A stretch of DNA of 64,000 bases. It comes from Dehalococcoides mccartyi. Lineage in GTDB: Bacteria; Chloroflexota; Dehalococcoidia; Dehalococcoidales; Dehalococcoidaceae. This document shows, in pieces, positions 9,381-18,483 of the stretch (within the stretch, counting starts at the first letter, position 1; each line of letters starts with the position of its first letter). The position numbers were made by a program, and so were the translations under genes. The DNA is taken from NCBI RefSeq assembly GCF_001889305.1, contig NZ_CP013074.1:806001-870000 (forward strand). Reading direction: 5' to 3'. A model generated the notes under the pieces. That model was not told where the DNA came from and did no database searches. It was given only the letters and a program-made list of their open reading frames with translations.

Positions 9381-9400
9381 GTTAAGCTACCATCAAGAAA

Positions 9401-11083
9401 ATGATGAGCGAAATGAATAATAAACAATCAGCCGAGAGCCTAAGAGTTTCCACTACTGGGGATATTGAAGTCTCTACCTATTTGGAAATAGCCAAAGAAA
9501 AATCCGGTGCCAAGCCGGAGTGCATTGCTACTGGCGAAGAAAACCTGCGTGAGTCAATAGTAATTTTTGATTTTGGTTCACAATACAGCTTACTTATTGC
9601 CCGGCGCATACGCGAAATGCATGTCTACTGCGAGCTGGTTTCTCATGACACTCCATGGGAGAAAATAGCCCATCTGAATCCTAGAGGGTTTATTCTCTCC
9701 GGCGGACCATCCAGTGTGTATGAGCAGGGAGCACCTTTAGCTCCGGCCTATATATTTGAAAGTAAACTGCCTGTTCTGGGTATTTGCTATGGTATGCAGG
9801 CTATCACCCAGCAATTGGGTGGCGTAGTTGAACATAGTGAGAAACGTGAATACGGGCATGCTTTGCTTCATTCAAACGTGGTTAATACGGACCTTCTGGC
9901 AGATATGCCTGAACCTTCTCCCGTTTGGATGAGCCATGGGGATCGTATTGAGAAAATGCCGGCAGGGTTTACGGCTCTGGCCTACACTGAAAACTGCCCG
10001 GTTGCAGTTATGGGTAATGAATTTGATATTTACGGATTGCAGTTTCATCCCGAGGTTGTTCATTCTCCTCACGGTAAAATCATTCTTAAAAATTTCGTTT
10101 TCAATATATGTAAATGCCATGCTAACTGGACTATGGGTAATTATATTCAGGAAAGCATACAAAACATACGTGAGCAGGTTGGTGGCGGGCAAGTTATCTG
10201 TGCACTTTCCGGCGGTGTAGATTCGGCGGTTGTGGCTTCACTCATTCATAAAGCCATTGGTGAACAATTAACTTGCATTTATGTAAATAACGGCCTTCTC
10301 CGCCGTGAAGAGGCTGACCGCACACTGCACGTCTTTAAAAACCATATGGGCATGAAAATAATTTATGTAGATGCCGTTGACCGCTTTCTTGAAGGTCTCA
10401 GCGGTGTTACTGACCCCGAACAAAAGCGCAAGGTTATCGGAAGCGAATTTATAAAGGTATTTGAAGATGAAGCCTGTAAACTTGGCACGATTGACTTTCT
10501 GGCACAAGGAACACTTTATCCTGACGTTATAGAAAGCGTTTCTTCTGTGTCTAAAGCTTCTGCCAAGATAAAAAGCCATCATAACGTGGGCGGCCTGCCT
10601 GCCCATATGAAGTTAAAACTTATAGAGCCTTTGCGCTATCTCTTTAAAGATGAAGTGAGGCTGCTGGGCAAAGAGCTGGGTCTGCCGGACGAAATGATTT
10701 GGCGTCAGCCCTTCCCCGGCCCCGGTCTGGCAATACGTATTATAGGCGAAGTTACCCGTGAAAAGCTGGAAATCCTCCGCGCGGCGGACTGGATTGTAAT
10801 GAGCGAAATTAAAAAAGCCAAAATGTATCACCAGGTATGGCAAAGCTTTGCTATCCTGACCGATGTTAAATCTGTGGGTGTTATGGGTGATTTCCGCACC
10901 TATGGTTATCTGGTAGCTATCAGGGCTGTAACCAGTGAAGATGCCATGACTGCAGACTGGGCGAAACTGCCTTATGATTTGCTGTCGGTTATATCCAACC
11001 GTATTGTTAATGAGGTTAAAGAAGTGAATAGGGTGGTTTATGATATAAGCTCCAAACCGCCTTCCACTATTGAATGGGAGTAA
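9401..11083 (+). CDS. guaA: GMP synthase (glutamine-hydrolysing)
   Basis: A 560-residue protein with the class I glutamine amidotransferase domain (nucleophile Cys in GICYGMQ, His and Glu in LQFHPEV), the ATP pyrophosphatase domain ([14 protein letters not shown]) and the C-terminal dimerisation domain ending in STIEWE. It converts XMP to GMP in the cytoplasm. The family is usually about 510-525 residues. Here about 50 extra residues precede the [16 protein letters not shown] start of the amidotransferase domain. The TATAAT box just upstream suggests the extension is transcribed; a start codon inside it remains possible. It heads a run of purine genes. Confidence 0.96.
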   Translation: MMSEMNNKQSAESLRVSTTGDIEVSTYLEIAKEKSGAKPECIATGEENLRESIVIFDFGSQYSLLIARRIREMHVYCELVSHDTPWEKIAHLNPRGFILSGGPSSVYEQGAPLAPAYIFESKLPVLGICYGMQAITQQLGGVVEHSEKREYGHALLHSNVVNTDLLADMPEPSPVWMSHGDRIEKMPAGFTALAYTENCPVAVMGNEFDIYGLQFHPEVVHSPHGKIILKNFVFNICKCHANWTMGNYIQESIQNIREQVGGGQVICALSGGVDSAVVASLIHKAIGEQLTCIYVNNGLLRREEADRTLHVFKNHMGMKIIYVDAVDRFLEGLSGVTDPEQKRKVIGSEFIKVFEDEACKLGTIDFLAQGTLYPDVIESVSSVSKASAKIKSHHNVGGLPAHMKLKLIEPLRYLFKDEVRLLGKELGLPDEMIWRQPFPGPGLAIRIIGEVTREKLEILRAADWIVMSEIKKAKMYHQVWQSFAILTDVKSVGVMGDFRTYGYLVAIRAVTSEDAMTADWAKLPYDLLSVISNRIVNEVKEVNRVVYDISSKPPSTIEWE

Positions 11084-11089
11084 GGCATT

Positions 11090-11401
11090 ATGACCGGCGG
11101 TTATATCATGGGGAGGGGCTACACTCCCGAGACTTGCATAGATGAGGTCAAAAAAGCTCTTACAGGTTTGGGTGGTCGGGCCTCTGCCGAAGAGATATTG
11201 CTTACGGTCAGAAAAAAAGGCCATTGGAGTGATGAAACTGTCTGGCAATGCATGGAGTCAAATACCATAAATTTCCCGCCTGCCTGCCGGCATAATACGG
11301 ATACTGACTCAAAATTCCTTTTCTTAAGGGAAGACGGTAATTATGAATTCTATGCCCCCAAGTGGCATGGACGCTATGAGCGGGGTAAAAGAATAGTTTA
11401 G
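11090..11401 (+). CDS. Small winged-helix-like protein of unknown function
   Basis: A 103-residue basic protein, six bases after guaA and 19 bases before purD. The segment ETCIDEVKKALTGLGGRASAEEILLTVRKKGHWSDETVWQCME has the spacing of a small winged-helix domain (three helices, with ADEI-type and WSDETV-type turns), followed by a strand pair (FLFLREDGNYEFYAP). I do not recognise a specific family. An alternative ATG lies at 11108 after a GG-rich stretch. The position in a purine operon suggests co-expression with purine synthesis; DNA binding is only inferred from the predicted fold. Confidence 0.65.
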   Translation: MTGGYIMGRGYTPETCIDEVKKALTGLGGRASAEEILLTVRKKGHWSDETVWQCMESNTINFPPACRHNTDTDSKFLFLREDGNYEFYAPKWHGRYERGKRIV

Positions 11402-11420
11402 TTTTGCTTAGGAGACAACT

Positions 11421-12698
11421 CTGAAAGTTCTGGTTATTGGAAATGGGGCAAGGGAGCATGCTATTGTCTGGAAGTTTTCCCAAAGCCCGAAAATCACTAA
11501 AATTTACGTTGCCCCCGGCAACGCCGGTACAAGCCTTATAGCTGAAAATGTAGCTATAAGCTGCACAAATATCAAAGATTTGCTTTCCTTTGCCAAAGAC
11601 AAAGCCATTGATATTACCTTTGTAGGACCTGAAGCACCTCTGGCAGGAGGGGTTGTAGATGTGTTTGAATCAGAAGGCCTGCGTATATTCGGCCCCTGCC
11701 GTGAAGCTGCCCAGTTGGAATCCAGCAAAGTTTTTACCAAAGAGCTGCTTCTTTCAAATAAAATTCCCACTGCTTACAGCCGCAGTTTTTCCAGTTATGA
11801 AAAAGCTTGTTCTTATTTGAGTAGGCTGGATATGCCGGTTGTGATAAAGGCGGATGGTTTGGCAGGTGGTAAAGGAGTTACGGTTGCCCAAACTCATGAG
11901 CAGGCTATGGCGGCTTTATCAGATATAATGGAGGCCAAAATATTCGGTGAAGCCGGTGAACATGTAGTTATAGAAGAGTGCATGGTGGGGCAGGAAATGA
12001 GCTTTTTTGCCGTTACTGACGGTAAAACTGTTGCACCTTTAAGTGCTGCTTGTGATTATAAACGGATTTATGATGGGGATAAGGGTGCTAATACTGGCGG
12101 TATGGGCAGTTATACGCCCCCTGCTTTTTTTACCCCCGAATTAAAGGAAGAAATAATGTCCCGCATTCTATTGCCGGTTATAAAGGCACTGGCGGATCGG
12201 GATATCGTATATAAAGGTGTTTTATATGCCGGTTTGATGATAACCGCTGAAGGGCCAAAAGTGATGGAGTTTAATGCCCGCTTTGGAGACCCCGAAACTC
12301 AGGTTTTAATGCCCCTGCTCAAGACAGACTTGCTTGAGATAGTGGAAGCCACTATTGAAGGCCGTCTTGACAAACTCAATATTGAAATGGAAGATTCATC
12401 TGCAGTCGGGGTTGTGCTGGCTTCTGGCGGATATCCGGCTGAATACCGTAAAAAATTACCTGTAAGCGGTCTTTCAGATATACCCTCGGATATACTTGTT
12501 TTCCATGCCGGCACAGTAGCTTCTGAAGAGGGCGAAATACTTACTAATGGCGGACGGGTACTTTGTCTTGTCAGTAAAGGCAAAAATATAGAGGAAGCCA
12601 GAGACAATGTATATAAAAATATTGACTGCATTTCTTTTGAAGATTGCCATTATCGTAGGGACATAGCCTTGTTAAATGGGAGGGAACTATGCCATTAG
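11421..12698 (+). CDS. purD: Phosphoribosylamine-glycine ligase, apparent CTG start
   Basis: A 425-residue GARS with an ATP-grasp fold. The N-terminal KVLVIGNGAREHAIVWKF matches the family start. The ADGLAGGKGV ATP-grasp loop and the MEFNARFGDPETQ metal-binding motif are present. It joins 5-phosphoribosylamine and glycine in purine synthesis. The family N-terminus falls at 11421, where the only possible initiator is CTG: TAG lies four codons upstream in frame, and the first ATG would delete 53 residues, including the substrate-binding N-domain. AGGAG sits six bases before the CTG. So either CTG is the true start or the base differs in the living genome. Confidence 0.9.
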   Translation: MKVLVIGNGAREHAIVWKFSQSPKITKIYVAPGNAGTSLIAENVAISCTNIKDLLSFAKDKAIDITFVGPEAPLAGGVVDVFESEGLRIFGPCREAAQLESSKVFTKELLLSNKIPTAYSRSFSSYEKACSYLSRLDMPVVIKADGLAGGKGVTVAQTHEQAMAALSDIMEAKIFGEAGEHVVIEECMVGQEMSFFAVTDGKTVAPLSAACDYKRIYDGDKGANTGGMGSYTPPAFFTPELKEEIMSRILLPVIKALADRDIVYKGVLYAGLMITAEGPKVMEFNARFGDPETQVLMPLLKTDLLEIVEATIEGRLDKLNIEMEDSSAVGVVLASGGYPAEYRKKLPVSGLSDIPSDILVFHAGTVASEEGEILTNGGRVLCLVSKGKNIEEARDNVYKNIDCISFEDCHYRRDIALLNGRELCH

Positions 12699-13153
12699 TT
12701 AGTATTGTTATGGGGTCTAAGTCTGACGCCGAGGTTATGAAGCCTACCGAAGAGATACTGGAGAAAATGGGTATTTCATTTGAAACTCTGGTTATGTCTG
12801 CCCATCGCACTCCGGAAAAAGTGCAGGAGTTTTGTCTTAATGCGCCCGCACGGGGTATTGAACTGGTTATAGCTGCTGCCGGGGGGGCGGCTCATCTGCC
12901 GGGAGTGATTGCCAGCTGGCTGACACTGCCAGTTATCGGCGTACCTGTTGCTTCAGGTGAACTTAAAGGAATTGATGCCCTGTACTCTATAGTCCAGATG
13001 CCGGCCGGTATACCGGTAGCTACAGTAGCCATCGGCTCTGCCGGTGCTAAAAATGCGGCATATCTGGCGGCTGAAATACTGGGTTTAAAATATCAAAATA
13101 TCCGTCAGGCGTATGAAAGCTACCGTCGGGAACTTAAAGGTGAGAACAAATGA
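12689..13153 (+). CDS. purE: N5-carboxyaminoimidazole ribonucleotide mutase (PurE)
   Basis: A 154-residue protein matching the short PurE. It shows MGSKSDAEVM near the N-terminus, the catalytic SAHRTPE segment at about residue 43, and the AAAGGAAHLPGVIAS loop. It rearranges N5-CAIR to CAIR, or carboxylates AIR directly if it is class II; the class cannot be decided by eye. It overlaps the end of purD by 10 bases and is followed by purB with a 4-base overlap. No purK lies in this window. Confidence 0.94.
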   Translation: MPLVSIVMGSKSDAEVMKPTEEILEKMGISFETLVMSAHRTPEKVQEFCLNAPARGIELVIAAAGGAAHLPGVIASWLTLPVIGVPVASGELKGIDALYSIVQMPAGIPVATVAIGSAGAKNAAYLAAEILGLKYQNIRQAYESYRRELKGENK

Positions 13154-14505
13154 TAGAGCGATATAGCCGCCCTCAAATGAAAAAGGTCTGGTCAGATGAA
13201 AGTAAATTTGCTTACTGGCTGGATATTGAAATTGCCGTCTGCGAAGCTTGGGCGAAGATGGGGGCAATTTCAAGGGAGGATATCACTAAAATAAAGCTGG
13301 CGCGCTTGAACTTTAAGCGCATGGAGGAGCTTCTGAAGGAAACTCACCATGATATGACGGCTTTTTTGGGTTCTGTAGCCGAAAGTCTGGGTGAAGAATC
13401 CCGCTTTATTCATATGGGCATGACTTCATCTGATGTGATGGATACGACTCTCAGCCTTCAGCTTGTGGAAGCTTCAAAGATACTAAACAACGGTGTTAAA
13501 GACCTGATAAATGCTTTGGCTGCCAAAGCTATGGAATATAAATATACTGTCCAAGTGGGACGTACTCATGGTGTTCATGCCGAACCCATTTCATTCGGAC
13601 TGAAACTGGCCTTGTGGATGGAAGAAATGAAACGCAACCGCCAACGTCTTGCGGAGGCCACTAAGGCTATTACCGTAGGTAAAATGTCAGGAGCGGTAGG
13701 TACTTATGCTACTTTATCCCCTGAAATTGAAGAGATAGCCTGCAAAAAACTGGGGCTTTCACCCGCCTCTATTTCAAATCAGGTAATCCAGCGTGACCGC
13801 CATGCCCAGTACATGACTACTCTGGCTATTATCGCCGGTTCGCTGGAAAAGTTTGCTACCGAAATACGGGCTCTTCAGAAGACTGAATGCCACGAGGCTG
13901 AAGAACCATTTGAAAAAGGGCAAACCGGTTCGTCAGCTATGCCTCATAAGAAAAATCCTGAGCTTTGCGAACGAATTTGCGGTATTGCCCGTATAATACG
14001 CGGCTATTCCGTTACCGCCATGGAAAATCAGCCCTTGTGGCATGAGCGGGATATCAGCCACTCCTCTACCGAACGGGTAATAATGCCTGATGGCTGTCTG
14101 CTGCTGGATTACGCTTTGCACATTTTTACCAATGTTATAAAGGGTCTAAATGTTTTCCCTGAACAGATGGAAAAGAATCTTAACCTTACCGGCGGTCTGG
14201 TTTATTCACAGAGAGTTATGCTTGCCCTGATAAACAAGGGGCTTTCACGCCAGCAGGCATACAAAATGGTACAGAGGAATGCCATGCGCACTTGGCAAGG
14301 CGAAGATAATTTTATGAACCTGCTCAAGGCGGATGCCGAGGTTATGGAACACCTTTCTTCTGCCGAAGTTGACGAATTATTTGACTACAAATTTTATCTG
14401 CGCTACATAGATGATATATTCAGACGGGTAGGGCTGACTAATTCCCAGTGGAAGAAAGGCGGGGATGCCTCCTCTGATGAAGGACTGTCACCCAGAGCTA
14501 TATAG
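13150..14505 (+). CDS. purB: Adenylosuccinate lyase
   Basis: A 451-residue member of the fumarase/aspartase superfamily. The superfamily signature loop appears as GSSAMPHKKNPELCE near residue 260, with the upstream VGRTHGVHAEPISFG and GMTSSDVMDT segments supplying catalytic His and substrate-binding residues. It acts twice in purine synthesis, on SAICAR and on adenylosuccinate. The ATG overlaps the purE stop (ATGA), so translation is probably coupled. The C-terminus ends directly at the purC start codon. Confidence 0.96.
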   Translation: MIERYSRPQMKKVWSDESKFAYWLDIEIAVCEAWAKMGAISREDITKIKLARLNFKRMEELLKETHHDMTAFLGSVAESLGEESRFIHMGMTSSDVMDTTLSLQLVEASKILNNGVKDLINALAAKAMEYKYTVQVGRTHGVHAEPISFGLKLALWMEEMKRNRQRLAEATKAITVGKMSGAVGTYATLSPEIEEIACKKLGLSPASISNQVIQRDRHAQYMTTLAIIAGSLEKFATEIRALQKTECHEAEEPFEKGQTGSSAMPHKKNPELCERICGIARIIRGYSVTAMENQPLWHERDISHSSTERVIMPDGCLLLDYALHIFTNVIKGLNVFPEQMEKNLNLTGGLVYSQRVMLALINKGLSRQQAYKMVQRNAMRTWQGEDNFMNLLKADAEVMEHLSSAEVDELFDYKFYLRYIDDIFRRVGLTNSQWKKGGDASSDEGLSPRAI

Positions 14506-15420
14506 ATGACTGATAAAAAAGTACTTATGGAAACTGCCCTGCCTCTGCCTTCTTTTATAAAAGGAAAAGTGCGTGATACTTATCTGCTTGGTGATAAACT
14601 GCTTATCATTGCCAGTGACCGTATTTCCGCTTTTGATGTGATACTGCCTTCAGGCATACCAGGTAAAGGAAGGGTGCTTAACTGTATTTCATCATTTTGG
14701 TTTGAGAAAACTGCTCATATAATACCCAATCATGTTATAGAGCTGGTTGAAGATGTAAATTGTCTGGATAAATACCTGCCCGTAGCCGAACGGTTCAAAT
14801 ATCCGGAATATTTAAACAGCAGAAGTATGGTAGTCAAAAAAGTTAAGCGTGTTTCGGTTGAGTGTGTAGTGCGTGGTTATATTGCTGGGTCAGCCTGGAG
14901 TGAATATAAAAAGACGGGTACTGTAAATGGTGTCTCTATGCCGAAAGGTCTTTTGCAAAGTCAGGAGCTACCAGAACCTATATTTACCCCTACCACCAAG
15001 GGAGACGGCGAACATGACCGCCCCATGTCTATTGCTGAACTGGAAGCTATGGTCGGCAAAGAACTGGCTGATAAACTGGCTAAAAAGAGTTTGGAACTCT
15101 ATAAATTCGGACGGGAATATGCCCGCCAAAGGGGTATTATTATAGCTGATACCAAGTTTGAGTTTGGTCTGGACGGCTCAGAGCTTATCCTTATTGATGA
15201 AGCACTTACCCCGGATTCCAGCCGTTTCTGGGATGAAAAAACCTATAAAGTGGGCGAAGCCCAGGATAGCTATGACAAACAACCCGTGAGGGATTATTTG
15301 GAAGCTATCGGCTGGGATAAAGAGCCTCCAGGCCCGGTATTGCCGGATGAAGTTATAAAGTCAACTACCTGCCGTTATGAATACGCTTACGAAAGAATAA
15401 CCGGCCTGAAGTTGGGTTAA
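14506..15420 (+). CDS. purC: SAICAR synthetase
   Basis: A 304-residue phosphoribosylaminoimidazole-succinocarboxamide synthase. Family motifs include GKVRDTYLLGDKLLIIASDRISAFD at the N-terminus and the ADTKFEFGLD stretch near residue 215. It couples CAIR to aspartate using ATP. The length fits the longer, yeast-like form rather than the roughly 240-residue E. coli form. Its ATG directly abuts the purB TAG. A hairpin terminator follows. Confidence 0.96.
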   Translation: MTDKKVLMETALPLPSFIKGKVRDTYLLGDKLLIIASDRISAFDVILPSGIPGKGRVLNCISSFWFEKTAHIIPNHVIELVEDVNCLDKYLPVAERFKYPEYLNSRSMVVKKVKRVSVECVVRGYIAGSAWSEYKKTGTVNGVSMPKGLLQSQELPEPIFTPTTKGDGEHDRPMSIAELEAMVGKELADKLAKKSLELYKFGREYARQRGIIIADTKFEFGLDGSELILIDEALTPDSSRFWDEKTYKVGEAQDSYDKQPVRDYLEAIGWDKEPPGPVLPDEVIKSTTCRYEYAYERITGLKLG

Positions 15421-15442
15421 CCTGCTAGCGTGGATATATATA

Positions 15443-15462
15443 AAAGGGGCGAAAGCCCCTTT
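15443..15462. terminator. Bidirectional terminator between purC and hisB
   Basis: AAAGGGGC-GAAA-GCCCCTTT forms an 8-bp stem with a stable GAAA tetraloop, with T-rich sequence on one side and A-rich on the other. It lies between two convergent operons and can serve both. Confidence 0.75.
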
Positions 15463-15485
15463 CCCTATTCTACAAATCGTTTAAA

Positions 15486-16076
15486 TCAGTTTTCCAGCAT
15501 ACCTTTGGTGCTGGGGGCAATGCCTTCGCGTCTGGGGTTTATACCAGTAGCTTTGTCCAGTGCCCGTGCCAATGCTTTGAAAAGAGCTTCTGCTTTGTGA
15601 TGGTCATTAGAACCGTAAAGAATGCGGGCATGTAAATTTAGCCGACCCTCTATTGCAAAAGTCTCCAGAAAATGCCTGACTAGGTCCGTGGGAAAACCGG
15701 TAAGGTCATTTTTAGCAAACGGCAAATCCAGCACTGCATATCCCCTGCCGCTCAGGTCCAGAGCTACTGAAGCCAAGGAATCATCCATAGGTACAGTTGC
15801 ATCTGCCATGCGGACAATACCCTTGCGTTCCCCTAACGCCTCGTTAAAGGCTTTACCCAAAGTGAGTGCCACATCTTCCACCAAATGATGTATATCATCC
15901 CCGTTGGCAGAGATATTTATGTCAAATAAACCATGCTTAGCCAGTTGGGAAAGCATATGGTCAAACAACCTGACCCCGGTACACATTTCAGCCTGCCCGC
16001 TGCCATCCAGATTCAGACTAAGGCTTATGGTGGTTTCGGTGGTCTGTCTTTTTATAGATGCTGTTCTACTGGTCAT
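15486..16076 (-). CDS. hisB: Imidazoleglycerol-phosphate dehydratase
   Basis: A 196-residue monofunctional HisB, without the phosphatase domain found in E. coli. The paired metal-binding motifs are present: [16 protein letters not shown] and [15 protein letters not shown] in the first half, and [36 protein letters not shown] in the second. It dehydrates IGP to imidazole acetol phosphate. The reading frame is open to 16097, but ATG 16076 has GGGGGA upstream and begins just after the hisC stop (TAACATG), so it is preferred. It is the last his gene before the terminator. Confidence 0.94.
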   Translation of the reverse strand: MTSRTASIKRQTTETTISLSLNLDGSGQAEMCTGVRLFDHMLSQLAKHGLFDINISANGDDIHHLVEDVALTLGKAFNEALGERKGIVRMADATVPMDDSLASVALDLSGRGYAVLDLPFAKNDLTGFPTDLVRHFLETFAIEGRLNLHARILYGSNDHHKAEALFKALARALDKATGINPRREGIAPSTKGMLEN

Positions 16077-16077
16077 G

Positions 16078-17166
16078 TTATTCCCCCATTTCCCCAAGCG
16101 CTTTTAACAGTGCGTCTGTATCTTCGGGCTTGCCCACTGAAAACCGCAGGCAGTTTTCCATCATCGGTGCATCAAAGCATCTTACCAAAATGCCCTGTAA
16201 CTCCAGTGCCTGCTGAATGTCTTTTGCCTTGCCTTTAATAAGTTTGCACAGTATAAAGTTAGCCGCAGACGGATAAGGCTTCAGCCAGCTAAATTTGCTT
16301 AGTTCAGTATATAACCGTTTACGTTCATCCACAATCTTTTTTACGGTTTCCAGCATATATTCACGCTGGAGCATAGTCTGGCGGACGGCAGTATCCGCTG
16401 CAATGTTTACTGAATAAGGGTCTTTGATACGTGATAAGTAGTCTGCAATCATCGGCGGGAAAAGCCCGTAACCTACCCGCAGTCCTGCCAGCCCTGCCCA
16501 TTTGGAAAAGGTACGCAGTATCATAAGATTTGGATACTTAGCCATATCCGAAATCATAGTCTGGCCTGTAAACTCGTAATAAGCTTCGTCAACCACGGTG
16601 GGTACGCCCAAATCCAGTATTTGTATTATATCCTCTTTGCTTATGGCTGTACCGGTGGGGTTATTGGGGGCGGCTATAAATATAAGCTTGGTTTTTGGAG
16701 TAAGTGCATTTTTAATGCCGCTGATATTTACATTATAACCGGCATCACGCGGCACATTGACTACGGTTCCGCGGTTCAAATCAGTATAAAATTTATACAT
16801 GGCGAAAGTAGGCGGGCAGTTGATAACCTCATCTCCGGGGTTTATAAACAGCCTCAGCAGTAAGTCTATCAACTGGTCAGAGCCTGCCCCGCAGATAATC
16901 TGCTCCATATTTACGCCGGTATATTCCGCCAGCAAACGGCGGATTTCAAATTGGGTGGCATCAGGGTAGATATGGTACTGGTCAAAGGCAGCCATAGCCT
17001 GCCGTACCGCTGGTGCAGCCCCGTACAGGTTTTCATTGGCATCCAGCTTGATTATCCGGTTTTTTGTCTTTACCAGTTCCGGTGCTTTGCAGGCAGAATA
17101 GCCGGCAAACCCTTCTAGATCTGTCCGCATATATTTTTTCATATCATATGTCATATTAGTTCTCAC
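16078..17166 (-). CDS. hisC: Histidinol-phosphate aminotransferase
   Basis: A 362-residue PLP-dependent class I/II aminotransferase with the [11 protein letters not shown]-terminal motif, [16 protein letters not shown], and the PLP-lysine region [16 protein letters not shown]. It transfers the amino group to imidazole acetol phosphate. The frame opens with GTG at 17166, directly after the hisD stop (TAAGTG); in-frame ATGs at 17154 and 17142 could also be starts, and the family consensus begins close to the latter ([12 protein letters not shown]). It sits between hisD and hisB. Confidence 0.94.
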   Translation of the reverse strand: MRTNMTYDMKKYMRTDLEGFAGYSACKAPELVKTKNRIIKLDANENLYGAAPAVRQAMAAFDQYHIYPDATQFEIRRLLAEYTGVNMEQIICGAGSDQLIDLLLRLFINPGDEVINCPPTFAMYKFYTDLNRGTVVNVPRDAGYNVNISGIKNALTPKTKLIFIAAPNNPTGTAISKEDIIQILDLGVPTVVDEAYYEFTGQTMISDMAKYPNLMILRTFSKWAGLAGLRVGYGLFPPMIADYLSRIKDPYSVNIAADTAVRQTMLQREYMLETVKKIVDERKRLYTELSKFSWLKPYPSAANFILCKLIKGKAKDIQQALELQGILVRCFDAPMMENCLRFSVGKPEDTDALLKALGEMGE

Positions 17167-18477
17167 TTATCCCATTCGCTTTAAGGCGGCTTCGGCATGG
17201 CATTCCAGCCCTTCGGCTCTGGCAATAGTGGCAGCGGCTTTCCCCAGCTTTGCCATTTCCTCTTTGCTCACGTTTACAATATCTATATATTTTACAAAAT
17301 CCAGTATATTAAGCGGGGAGCTGAAACGGGCAGTGCCTGAGGTGGGTAAGGCATGGCTTGGCCCAGCTACATAATCCCCCATTACCACACTGGCTTTTTC
17401 TCCGTAGAAGATACAGCCAGCGTGATTTATGCGGGACAAATACTGTTCTGAATCCTTTACCAGCAGGCATAAATGTTCGGCAGCATACATATTGGCCAGC
17501 GTAATGGCCTCGTTCATATTATCCACAACCGCAATCAGCCCGTTGTCCTTTAAAGACTGCCGGATAATATCCTTTCGGGCACAGGTATCGGTTTTTGCTT
17601 CCACGATATCGTTTACTTTGTTTGCCATTTCCTTAGATGTAGTCACCAGTATCGAGGCAGCCAGTGGGTCATGTTCGGCTTGAGCCAGTATATCAGAGGC
17701 ACAATATTCGGCGTTAGCATATTGATCAGCAACTAACAGCACTTCGCTGGGGCCTTGAAGCCCGTCAATGTCCACCACTCCGAATACGGCTTTTTTGGCC
17801 AGTGTAACAAATATATTACCCGGCCCGCATATCTTGTCTACTTTGGGAATAGATTTGGTGCCGAAGGCAAGCGCTGCCACCGCCTGAGCACCGCCGCAGG
17901 CAAATACCCTGTCTACCCCGGCTATATAAGCGGCAGCCAGAGTGGGCGCAGGTATTTTCCCGTCTGCTCCCGGCGGGGTGACCAGTATAATCTCTTTTAC
18001 GCCGGCTTCTTTAGCCGGAATGGCGGTCATCAGCACAGTTGACGGGTAAAAAGCTTTGCCGCCGGGTACATACAAGCCTACCCTTCCCAGCGGGCGGATA
18101 AGCTGCTTGCCCTGCATAATTTCAGCTGCTTTCCAGACAGCCTCTTTCTGAAAGCGGTGATAAGCCCGCACCTGAGCGGCGGCAAGTTTCAGTGCCTCAA
18201 ATAGTTCAGCAGGTATTTCACCAGCGGCCTGTTTTATTTCGGCTGGACTTACCTCAAGTTTTGAAATAGCGGCACGATCAAACTTCAGGGTATACTCTAA
18301 AACAGCTTTATCACCCTGTTTGCGTACATCTGCAATAATACCATTTACAGCTTTTTCGGGGTCAACCCCTAGCCGTCTGGCAAGTTCGGTTCTCTGGGTT
18401 TCGTCCAGAAAAAAACCGGCTTTATCCTGGCGGGAGAGCCTTTTTTCTGCTTGGGCAAACCCGCGGATTATTTCCAT
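17167..18477 (-). CDS. hisD: Histidinol dehydrogenase
   Basis: A 436-residue NAD-dependent zinc enzyme that performs the last two oxidations to histidine. It has the family core VYVPGGKAFYPSTVLMTAIPAKEAG, the CGPGNIFVTLAKK segment, the QAEHDPLAASILVT region with catalytic and zinc residues, and GPSHALPTSGTARFSSPL. Length is normal. It starts seven bases after hisG. The C-terminus reads EGLECHAEAALKR, as usual for the family (His and Glu ligands). Confidence 0.96.
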   Translation of the reverse strand: MEIIRGFAQAEKRLSRQDKAGFFLDETQRTELARRLGVDPEKAVNGIIADVRKQGDKAVLEYTLKFDRAAISKLEVSPAEIKQAAGEIPAELFEALKLAAAQVRAYHRFQKEAVWKAAEIMQGKQLIRPLGRVGLYVPGGKAFYPSTVLMTAIPAKEAGVKEIILVTPPGADGKIPAPTLAAAYIAGVDRVFACGGAQAVAALAFGTKSIPKVDKICGPGNIFVTLAKKAVFGVVDIDGLQGPSEVLLVADQYANAEYCASDILAQAEHDPLAASILVTTSKEMANKVNDIVEAKTDTCARKDIIRQSLKDNGLIAVVDNMNEAITLANMYAAEHLCLLVKDSEQYLSRINHAGCIFYGEKASVVMGDYVAGPSHALPTSGTARFSSPLNILDFVKYIDIVNVSKEEMAKLGKAAATIARAEGLECHAEAALKRMG

Positions 18478-18483
18478 TTTACT

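Noticed and set aside
10613-11248. 211-codon minus-strand frame across the guaA end
   Set aside because: Antisense to guaA and the small winged-helix-like gene; no recognisable motif or ribosome site.
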